A stretch of DNA of 12,619 nucleotides, from positions 1-12,619 of the forward strand of contig VGNW01000051.1 of the NCBI GenBank assembly GCA_016865955.1, read 5' to 3'. The notes under the pieces are model-generated. The model was not told where the DNA came from, searched no databases, and saw only the letters and a program-made list of their open reading frames with translations. The stretch is from Chloroflexota bacterium (GTDB lineage Bacteria > Chloroflexota > Dehalococcoidia > SZUA-161). Each line of letters opens with the position of its first letter. Positions within the stretch are counted from its first letter, which is position 1. The position numbers and the translations under genes are program-made. This document shows, piece by piece, positions 8,432 through 12,619 of the stretch.

Positions 8432-10090
8432 ATGCTTAAACATAAAATCGCCCGAATTCTGGAGCAGGCAGCTAAAGCAGCTCAGGTGGAGGGATTGCTG
8501 CCTCAAACAGCGCTGCCTGAGATCCCTCCGGAGCACCCTCAGAATCCCGAGCACGGCGACTACGCCTCCAGCCTGCCCTTAAGGCTCGCCAAGGTTGCGA
8601 AGATGAACCCCATGACCATAGCTCAGACCATAGCAAGGTTTATCGGCGAGACTGAGGAAATAGCAAAGGTCTCCATAGCGGCACCGGGCTTCATTAATTT
8701 CTTCCTCAACGATAAATGGCTGAGCAGCCAGGTCGCTGAAATCTTGAATAAGGGCGAAGCCTACGGCGAGCTTGCCGTCGGTAAAGGCAGCAGGGTTCAG
8801 ATTGAATTCGTCAGCGTCAATCCCACCGGCCCCATCCATGTGGGGCACGGACGCGGCGCTGTCCTGGGCAGCACCCTGGCAAATATCCTGAAAGCTGCCG
8901 GTTACTCGGTAGAGAGAGAATACTATGTCAACGACGCCGGCAACCAGATGGAAGCCTTCTACCGCTCCCTCTATTGCCGCTATCTTCAGGCGCTGGGCAT
9001 AGAATGTGAGATGCCCGCCGACGGGTATCAGGGCTTCTACCCTGTCGCTCTTGCCCAGAAGCTTGTTTCAGAGAAGGGCAATGCTTTTCTGAATATGCCT
9101 GTGGAAAAGGCTGTCCGTGAGATAGGCAAGCTGGCTATACCAAGGGTCGTTGCCGATATCAAGTCCGACCTCGACCTTCTGGGCGTTGAGTTCGATGTCT
9201 GGTTCAGCGAGCGCACCCTATTCGAGAAGGGTCAGTATGATAAGGCGATGGCGCTCTTGAGGAAAGGCGGGCACATCGAGGAAAGGGAGGGCGCGCACTG
9301 GTTCGTCTCCACCGCGCTGGGCGAGGACAAGGATAATGTGCTGGTGCGCAGCAACGGCTCTCCCACCTACTTCGCCTCGGATGTAGCCTACCACTACAAT
9401 AAGTTCCTGGAGCGCAAGTTCGACCAGGTGATAAATATCTGGGGAGCCGACCATCAGGGACATGTCTCACGGATGAGGGCTGTGGTCGGCGCGCTGGGGA
9501 TAAACCCTGACAGATTGAAGATTATCATCTCGCAGATGGTCACCCTGCGCCGAGGCGAGACCTTAATCAGGGTATCGAAGCGCACCGGCGAGCTGATTAC
9601 CCTCAGAGAGCTGATAGAGGAGGTCGGACCCGATGCCTGCCGCTTCTTCTTCCTCTCCCGCTCCGCCGACAGTCAGATGGACTTCGACCTTGAGCTGGCA
9701 AAGAAGGAGTCGGCTGATAATCCTGTTTATTACGTTCAATACGCTCATGCACGCATAGCCAGCATCATGCGTCTGGCTCAGGAACAGCATATAGACTACA
9801 GCAGGGGAGATGTGAAGCTGCTCACGCACGGGGCGGAGCTTGACCTGATACGCAAAATGATGCTGCTGCCCGAGATAATCGAGCTGGCGTCGCAAAAGCT
9901 TGAACCGCACCACCTGCCGTACTTCGCCCAGGACCTGGCGACCTCTTTCCACGCCTTCTACAAGCAGTGCCGGGTAGTTTCCCAGGACGAAGACCTTACC
10001 AGGGCGAGGCTCAAGCTGGTCAAGGCAGCGCAAATCGTACTGGCTGAGACGCTGAAACTGATGGGGATGAACGCCCCCGAGAAGATGTAG
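8432..10090 (+). CDS. argS: Arginyl-tRNA synthetase
   Basis: ArgS charges tRNA-Arg with arginine. The 552-residue product is a standard class I ArgRS. An N-terminal tRNA-elbow-binding domain includes HGDYASSLPL at about 41-50. Then come the HIGH motif as HVGH (136-139) in NPTGPIHVGHGRG, the YYVNDAGNQ segment, a KMSKS-like VSKRTGE (381-387), and a C-terminal DALR anticodon-binding domain ending in KLMGMN. The frame is open from ATG 8402 inside recG, but no ribosome site precedes that codon. GGAAGGGG (8411-8418) sits before ATG 8432, which also gives the usual short N-terminus. It is 2 bp after the recG stop and converges on the carbonic anhydrase gene 6 bp later. Confidence 0.97.
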   Translation: MLKHKIARILEQAAKAAQVEGLLPQTALPEIPPEHPQNPEHGDYASSLPLRLAKVAKMNPMTIAQTIARFIGETEEIAKVSIAAPGFINFFLNDKWLSSQVAEILNKGEAYGELAVGKGSRVQIEFVSVNPTGPIHVGHGRGAVLGSTLANILKAAGYSVEREYYVNDAGNQMEAFYRSLYCRYLQALGIECEMPADGYQGFYPVALAQKLVSEKGNAFLNMPVEKAVREIGKLAIPRVVADIKSDLDLLGVEFDVWFSERTLFEKGQYDKAMALLRKGGHIEEREGAHWFVSTALGEDKDNVLVRSNGSPTYFASDVAYHYNKFLERKFDQVINIWGADHQGHVSRMRAVVGALGINPDRLKIIISQMVTLRRGETLIRVSKRTGELITLRELIEEVGPDACRFFFLSRSADSQMDFDLELAKKESADNPVYYVQYAHARIASIMRLAQEQHIDYSRGDVKLLTHGAELDLIRKMMLLPEIIELASQKLEPHHLPYFAQDLATSFHAFYKQCRVVSQDEDLTRARLKLVKAAQIVLAETLKLMGMNAPEKM

Positions 10091-10096
10091 AGCCCT

Positions 10097-10603
10097 TTAC
10101 AGCCCCTCGTCCCGGTATTTCTTAGCCAGCGGCGGATAAAAGGCATAATGCGCGTCTGTCCAGCCTCTCTGCTGCTCACTTACCGGGCCCCTTACTTTCG
10201 CCGGGACTCCGGCAACAAACGAGTTATCGGGTATTTTCATGCCTTCGGTAACCACCGAACCCGCAGCGATGACGCAGTTATCGCCGATTTCGGAGTTATG
10301 CAGAGTTGTGGCATTCATGCCGATTAACACATTGTTACCTATCTTCGTGCTATGCACCACAGCGCCGTGCCCTACGATTACGTTGTTGCCTATCTCCATA
10401 CCGGCGCCGGCGTGCAGGGCGCAGTTATCCTCGATGTCCACATATCTGCCTATTTTTATTTTGGCAAAATCAGCCCTTATCACCGCCCCGGGCCAGACAT
10501 TGGAATATGTCCCGATCTCCACGTCTCCGATAATATAGGCGCCCTCGCTGATAAAACAGGACTCCGCAATCTTCGGTGTCTTTCCACTGAAACCTCTAAT
10601 CAC
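10097..10603 (-). CDS. Gamma-class carbonic anhydrase-like hexapeptide-repeat protein
   Basis: This 168-residue protein is a left-handed beta-helix of repeated [LIV]-G-x-x-x-x hexapeptides (about residues 14-140) with a C-terminal helix, as in the YrdA/PaaY/Cam group. The three zinc-ligand histidines of gamma carbonic anhydrases are present: H64 in NCALHAG, and H79 and H84 in GHGAVVH. Reversible CO2 hydration is therefore likely, but many close relatives have other or unknown activity. No signal peptide is seen, so it should be cytosolic. The frame extends to 10660, but AGGAGG (10615-10610) sits 6 nt before GTG 10603, giving the natural start MIRGFSGKTP. It has its own promoter and converges on argS. 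Confidence 0.9.
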   Translation of the reverse strand: MIRGFSGKTPKIAESCFISEGAYIIGDVEIGTYSNVWPGAVIRADFAKIKIGRYVDIEDNCALHAGAGMEIGNNVIVGHGAVVHSTKIGNNVLIGMNATTLHNSEIGDNCVIAAGSVVTEGMKIPDNSFVAGVPAKVRGPVSEQQRGWTDAHYAFYPPLAKKYRDEGL

Positions 10604-10631
10604 TTTCTTCCTCCTGAGCGTAAACATGCAA

Positions 10632-10660
10632 ATTATATCTTGTTCAATCCAATAGCGCAA
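10632..10660 (-). promoter_or_regulatory. Promoter of the carbonic anhydrase gene (TTGCGC-17-TATAAT)
   Basis: The minus strand carries TTGCGC (10660-10655) and a perfect TATAAT (10637-10632) at 17-bp spacing. Transcription should start near 10625, about 22 nt before the GTG start and just upstream of the AGGAGG site. The box lies inside the longer open frame, which independently supports the shorter start. Confidence 0.7.
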
Positions 10661-10714
10661 AACCCTTTATCAATGAAAAAATCACGGCAGTTATGTAACT
10701 CACCAAACAGAATA

Positions 10715-10743
10715 TGGAAAAATGTGCAACAATATGGTACAAT
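10715..10743 (+). promoter_or_regulatory. Promoter of the hicB-like gene (TGGAAA-17-TACAAT)
   Basis: TGGAAA (10715-10720) and TACAAT (10738-10743) are spaced by 17 bp, with TG one base before the -10 (extended -10). The start of transcription would fall near 10750, giving a leader of about 85 nt before the GTG at 10836. The promoter is divergent from that of the carbonic anhydrase. Confidence 0.5.
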
Positions 10744-10746
10744 AAG

Positions 10747-10760
10747 AGTACTAAAGTACT
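10747..10760. promoter_or_regulatory. Doubled AGTACT palindrome at the hicB transcription start (possible operator)
   Basis: AGTACT-AA-AGTACT covers 10747-10760. Each half is its own palindrome and a third GTAC lies at 10737-10740, so the motif repeats three times over the predicted -10 and start site. The position fits an autoregulatory operator of a toxin-antitoxin unit. No binding protein is identified. Confidence 0.35.
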
Positions 10761-10835
10761 GTCCTATTTTTTCTTTTTGGGTTATGGATTCCTACTCGAT
10801 TGCTTCGTAAAGTAATAGGTAAGGGGGGATTATTA

Positions 10836-11153
10836 GTGTCTGAAGCAGGATACATAGTTGTAACATATAAGTTCCGCAGATTGAACAGAAGGTGGACTGC
10901 ATACTGTGAAGAACTTGGGACAGCAACCTTTGGCCGCTCTTTATCAGAAGCAGAAAAGAGACTTGACGAAGCCGTATGGTTGCATTTAAATACTCTTGAA
11001 GATGTAGGTGAGAGGAAACGATTCTTCGAGGAGCACAATATACAATTACACACTAGTAAGCCCAAGAATAACATTACTCTTTGTCTACCACTTAGACAAG
11101 AAGTATTCGTACGTCCGCATGTCCAGCAAATTCCCGCAATGAGTGCAGCTTAA
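10836..11153 (+). CDS. HicB-like antitoxin
   Basis: The 105-residue product resembles HicB-family antitoxins, which neutralise HicA mRNA interferases. Residues 5-50 show the HicB partial RNase H-like pattern: strand YIVVTYKF, strand WTAYCEELG, the turn GTATFGRSLSEAE, then a helix ending WLHLNTLE. The C-terminal part (about 55-105) has no recognisable ribbon-helix-helix or helix-turn-helix, so DNA binding by this protein is uncertain. The frame is open from TTG 10800, but AAGGGGGG (10821-10828) is 7 nt before GTG 10836, which is chosen. It is AT-richer than the genes to its left. Its likely partner HicA lies on the opposite strand, stop facing stop with one base between, instead of in the usual same-strand hicAB operon. 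Confidence 0.75.
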   Translation: MSEAGYIVVTYKFRRLNRRWTAYCEELGTATFGRSLSEAEKRLDEAVWLHLNTLEDVGERKRFFEEHNIQLHTSKPKNNITLCLPLRQEVFVRPHVQQIPAMSAA

Positions 11154-11154
11154 C

Positions 11155-11415
11155 CTATATCCCGTACTTATCAATCAGTTGAATTAGCCCTGCCTTGCCA
11201 ATATTCGTCTGTTTAGGGCCAAGAATTGCCGCTAACGTGCCATCATCTAGAAGCGCACTGGTATCTGGCACTATTGTTACCCTTGTTCGGTCCGAGAACT
11301 TCTTAAACAGTGAAAGGCCGTGTCGTGCTCGCCTTTTGATAATCCATCCATCTTTTATGAGGAGGGTGATTAACTTCTTACCACTTAAAGGAGCAAGCCG
11401 AGCAGACTTTGTCAT
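11155..11415 (-). CDS. HicA-family toxin (mRNA interferase-like)
   Basis: The 86-residue basic protein fits the HicA double-stranded-RNA-binding-like fold: SGKKLITLLIKDGW (about 11-24) as helix 1, KRRARHGLSLFK with the expected catalytic His (H32) on strand 2, RVTIVPDT as strand 3, then the conserved LDDGTLAAILG helix. HicA toxins cleave mRNA or tmRNA and stop translation. This one carries an extra C-terminal segment (GKAGLIQLIDKYGI) beyond the core. It starts 17 bp after the stop of the coiled-coil/winged-helix gene with a weak purine-rich site, so it is the second gene of that unit. The HicB-like gene converges on it. Family assignment is firm; toxicity here is inference. Confidence 0.78.
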   Translation of the reverse strand: MTKSARLAPLSGKKLITLLIKDGWIIKRRARHGLSLFKKFSDRTRVTIVPDTSALLDDGTLAAILGPKQTNIGKAGLIQLIDKYGI

Positions 11416-11432
11416 AGATTTCTCTTTAGTAT

Positions 11433-11903
11433 TTAGTGTGCGTCTGAGTCAAGCAAAATTTGCTGAGCGCCTATGAGTTTATATTCACCTTGCCCTACTT
11501 TCTCGAAGATGCCACTATCTGCCATCTCAGCAAGCATCCCTTGAACCATAACATACGCAGTCGAACGCTTTTTGGATTTTATGAATCCCTTGCTATAAAG
11601 AATGTCAGTAGCCTGGCTCACTTTTATTCGACCACCTTGCTTCTCAGCTATTAGTTTGATCCTTTCTTTGTGAGTTTCCGCACTAGCCAAAACCTTTGTC
11701 CAGTCAAACTCTGTGCCTACCTGTTTACCACTTCTACGCAAATAACTCTCCAAGGCTACTTGATAGGCTTCCACTTCTTTCGCCAGCATTGTCTGCTTTT
11801 GTATTAGCTTGCTTATTTCCTCGTCTACCAGTTGCAATTCGGATTTTATATCGCTCAGAAGCCTTCGAGTCTGCTCTTCGTATGAATGATTGCTCATAAC
11901 CAT
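11433..11903 (-). CDS. Coiled-coil plus winged-helix protein upstream of the HicA gene
   Basis: I do not recognise a named family with certainty. Residues about 8-55 form a heptad-rich, charged coiled coil (LLSDIKSELQLVDEEISKL and following). Residues about 72-148 read as a winged helix resembling HARE-HTH/wHTH domains, with IKLIAEKQGGRIKVSQATD, the segment KSKKRSTAYVMVQGMLAEM, and wing residues FEKVGQGEYKL. No membrane segment or enzyme motif is seen. A dimeric DNA-binding regulator, or a third component of the toxin-antitoxin module, would fit. The ATG at 11903 has a perfect AGGAGG (11916-11911) at 7 nt. It is the first gene of a two-gene unit with the HicA-like gene, and a dyad lies just upstream. 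Confidence 0.6.
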   Translation of the reverse strand: MVMSNHSYEEQTRRLLSDIKSELQLVDEEISKLIQKQTMLAKEVEAYQVALESYLRRSGKQVGTEFDWTKVLASAETHKERIKLIAEKQGGRIKVSQATDILYSKGFIKSKKRSTAYVMVQGMLAEMADSGIFEKVGQGEYKLIGAQQILLDSDAH

Positions 11904-11924
11904 TTTCTTTCCTCCTAAATATGC

Positions 11925-11956
11925 TCTATCTAGTGATAGATTTGTAACTCTGACAA
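11925..11956 (-). promoter_or_regulatory. Dyad TCTATC-TAGT-GATAGA overlapping a weak candidate promoter
   Basis: A perfect 6-bp inverted repeat (11925-11930 and 11935-11940, 4-bp centre) lies 9 bp upstream of the AGGAGG of the winged-helix gene. On the minus strand, TTGTCA (11956-11951) and TAGATA (11932-11927), 18 bp apart, could be the promoter. The -10 matches only three of six bases and is inside the dyad. Repression of the operon by its own first gene product is a reasonable guess. Confidence 0.35.
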
Positions 11957-11991
11957 CTGCAAACCCTTTACTATTGTATTTTTCTAATAAC

Positions 11992-12020
11992 TTGACACCT
12001 TACATAATTATTATTATATT
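11992..12020 (+). promoter_or_regulatory. Near-consensus promoter reading antisense through the tRNA (TTGACA-17-TATATT)
   Basis: A perfect TTGACA (11992-11997) and TATATT (12015-12020) are exactly 17 bp apart on the + strand. The start of transcription would be near 12027, two bases before the tRNA 3' end, so the RNA would run across the whole tRNA in antisense. The AT-rich context raises the chance of a coincidental -10, but the perfect -35 and spacing are hard to dismiss. Confidence 0.5.
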
Positions 12021-12028
12021 ATTAAATA

Positions 12029-12120
12029 CGGATGGAGAGGGATTCAAACCCTCGGTTGGTGGTGTAGACACCAACGGCAGTTTTTAAGACTGCTGCTATA
12101 AGTCACTCAGCCATCCATCC
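12029..12120 (-). tRNA. Class II tRNA with serine-type body and UAA (Leu UUA) anticodon
   Basis: The 92-nt cloverleaf is complete with every stem perfect: acceptor GGATGGA/TCCATCC, D stem GCT/AGC, anticodon stem GCAGT/ACTGC, variable stem GTTGGTG/CACCAAC, T stem GAGGG/CCCTC. The discriminator is G73 and no CCA is encoded. The anticodon loop CTTAAAA gives anticodon UAA (12086-12084), so a scanner would call it tRNA-Leu. However G73, the GGCTGAGTG D arm and a long variable arm with single flanking bases are serine features; bacterial tRNA-Leu has A73. U8, A14, G15-C48, G18, U33 and U54-A58 are kept, but position 19 is A and position 56 is U. It may be a serine tRNA whose UGA anticodon changed at position 35, or a diverged leucine tRNA. 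Intact stems argue against decay. Confidence 0.85.
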
Positions 12121-12122
12121 AC

Positions 12123-12163
12123 AAAATATCCTTGGTTGGTTGCGACCCACCCAAGGATATTTT
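12123..12163 (+). terminator. 13-bp perfect inverted repeat, likely intrinsic terminator on the + strand
   Basis: AAAATATCCTTGG (12123-12135) and CCAAGGATATTTT (12151-12163) are perfect inverted repeats around 15 nt that can add three further pairs after a mismatch. The A-tract/stem/T-tract form fits an intrinsic terminator. For + strand RNA it lies 2 bp past the tRNA 5' end. For the tRNA's own transcript, starting near 12152, most of the first arm would not be transcribed, so in that direction it could only act as a DNA dyad overlapping the -10. Confidence 0.6.
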
Positions 12164-12187
12164 ACATCCACCTATATTGTTTGTCAA
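12159..12187 (-). promoter_or_regulatory. Promoter of the tRNA (TTGACA-17-TAAAAT)
   Basis: On the minus strand a perfect TTGACA (12187-12182) and TAAAAT (12164-12159) are 17 bp apart. Transcription should start near 12152, leaving a leader of about 32 nt that RNase P would remove. The -10 overlaps one arm of the 13-bp inverted repeat. No terminator is evident after the tRNA, so read-through into the winged-helix and HicA genes is possible. Confidence 0.65.
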
Positions 12188-12198
12188 GCCCCAAGTAG

Positions 12199-12247
12199 TT
12201 GTTATATGTTGTTATATGTTGTTATGTCTTGTTATATCTTGTTGTAG
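12199..12247. repeat. 10-bp tandem repeat, about 4.7 copies (TTGTTATATG-type)
   Basis: Units start at 12199, 12209, 12219, 12229 and 12239. The first two are identical (TTGTTATATG), the next two are TTGTTATGTC and TTGTTATATC, and the last is partial and diverged. The 10-bp period places each AT-rich core on the same helix face. Relative to the predicted tRNA start the array spans about -47 to -95, so it may be an upstream activating element, a bent-DNA tract or a protein-binding array. Confidence 0.75.
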
Positions 12248-12412
12248 CACATCGTATCTTTTTATCATTTTTGCGCAGATTGCGGTACAAGAAGCTCTAC
12301 ATCAGCAGAGTTCGTAGGAAGGCTACTTTTGAAACACCTACCCGCCTTTTAATACAGAAGGCGCTTGTAATATAAAGCGCTAAAGACAGCCGGGGTGATT
12401 AGTCCCTCTTCC
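12248..12412. other. Non-coding stretch with two overlapping 6-bp hairpins
   Basis: I see no convincing gene here. Two inverted repeats overlap: CGCCTT (12343-12348) with AAGGCG (12358-12363), and GCGCTT (12361-12366) with AAGCGC (12375-12380). They share three bases, so the two stems cannot form fully at once. Neither is followed by a T tract. They lie upstream of the promoter of the peptidase gene and could be protein-binding dyads. Confidence 0.4.
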
Positions 12413-12440
12413 TTGACAGACACCCGCTCAAGTGTATAAG
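12413..12440 (+). promoter_or_regulatory. Promoter of the M20 peptidase gene (TTGACA-16-TATAAG)
   Basis: A perfect TTGACA (12413-12418) and TATAAG (12435-12440) are 16 bp apart. The start of transcription near 12447 would give a leader of about 24 nt containing the AAAGGAG ribosome site. Confidence 0.65.
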
Positions 12441-12470
12441 CTGTCCTCGACAACACTAAAGGAGCGCATC

Positions 12471-12619
12471 ATGCCCGCCCTAGCCAGTAGTCAGGATATC
12501 TACCAGCGTCCCGTTGAAATATTGCAGAGCCTCATCCGCTTCGACACCACCAATCCGCCCGGCAACGAGGCTGAGTGCATCGCTTGCATCAACACCCTTC
12601 TGAAACACGCAGGCTTCGA
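12471..12619 (+). CDS. M20-family metallopeptidase/deacylase, N-terminus only (3' truncated by window edge)
   Basis: The ATG at 12471 is preceded by AAAGGAG (12458-12464) at 6-nt spacing and opens a frame running off the window. The 49 whole codons visible include the N-terminal hallmark LIRFDTTNPPGNE of the M20 family (ArgE/DapE/carboxypeptidase G2/aminoacylase group), followed by an amphipathic helix. These di-zinc enzymes cleave amide bonds in peptides or acylated amino acids. The metal ligands lie further downstream, so the substrate cannot be told; an arginine-pathway role is not implied by this fragment. No signal peptide is seen. Confidence 0.85.
   Translation, partial: MPALASSQDIYQRPVEILQSLIRFDTTNPPGNEAECIACINTLLKHAGF

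Larger units (their letters stand above)
12027..12163 (+). ncRNA. Putative antisense RNA covering the entire tRNA
   Basis: This is inferred from three placed signals: the + strand promoter at 11992-12020, the full antisense of the tRNA (12029-12120), and a hairpin with flanking A and T tracts (12123-12163) as terminator. Predicted length is about 137 nt. No coding frame with a ribosome site is present. It could limit or process the tRNA, or be incidental transcription. Confidence 0.3.

Noticed and set aside
12029..12120. Selenocysteine or ochre suppressor tRNA
   Set aside because: The anticodon is UAA, which pairs with UUA; a selenocysteine tRNA needs UCA and an ochre suppressor needs UUA, and the acceptor stem is a normal 7 bp.
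12123..12163. T-box-like GGGTGG on the minus strand before the tRNA
   Set aside because: The rest of the T-box consensus is absent, no specifier stem exists, and the predicted transcript starts too late to include one.
12199..12247. CRISPR array or plasmid iteron origin
   Set aside because: The 10-bp units are directly adjacent with no spacers, and no cas, rep or dnaA-box features are nearby.
12271..12375. Basic 34-codon frame from TTG (LRRLRYKKLYISRV...)
   Set aside because: It looks mildly protein-like but has no ribosome binding site, no ATG/GTG start and no recognisable family; it could be a relic.

Overview
The window is bacterial chromosome. Positions 1-10603 are dense, fairly GC-rich housekeeping genes on both strands. 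A shorter, AT-richer stretch (about 10604-12470) looks accessory, and a new metabolic gene begins at the right edge. Gene content, frequent TTG starts and a zinc-type (CxxC/CxxC) ribosomal protein L28 would suit a Dehalococcoidia-like Chloroflexota. That placement is an inference from protein resemblance and gene order, not a demonstrated result.

Left block (1-3979, + strand): the C-terminal half of argD, then argG, argH and rpe, with argH and rpe overlapping by 11 bp. ArgD, ArgG and ArgH supply three steps of arginine synthesis (acetylornithine transamination, argininosuccinate synthesis, argininosuccinate cleavage). rpe belongs to the pentose phosphate pathway and is probably co-transcribed with argH. 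rpmB (L28) converges on rpe from the other strand.

Middle block (4170-10603): rpmB and fakA (DAK2-domain fatty acid kinase type) diverge. fakA, recG and argS follow on the + strand with tight spacing. rpmB, fakA and recG also lie together in Bacillus subtilis, so this is an old neighbourhood; the yloU/asp23 gene found there is absent. A gamma-class carbonic anhydrase gene converges on argS and has a near-consensus promoter.

Accessory block (10604-12470): a HicB-like antitoxin gene (+) converges, one base apart, on a HicA-like toxin gene (-). The HicA gene is the second gene of a two-gene unit headed by a coiled-coil plus winged-helix protein. Upstream of that unit on the same strand is a 92-nt class II tRNA. 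It has a serine-type body (G73, long variable arm, serine-like D arm) but anticodon UAA, which would read the leucine codon UUA. Its normally invariant G19-C56 elbow pair is replaced by A19-U56. The tRNA is flanked by two face-to-face promoters with perfect TTGACA boxes: one would transcribe the tRNA, the other its antisense strand. A 13-bp inverted repeat just beyond the tRNA 5' end is well placed to terminate the antisense transcript. Upstream of the tRNA promoter lies a 10-bp-period tandem repeat. This tRNA locus and the split HicA/HicB layout are the most unusual parts of the window.

Right edge (12471-12619): the first 49 codons of an M20-family metallopeptidase gene with its own promoter.
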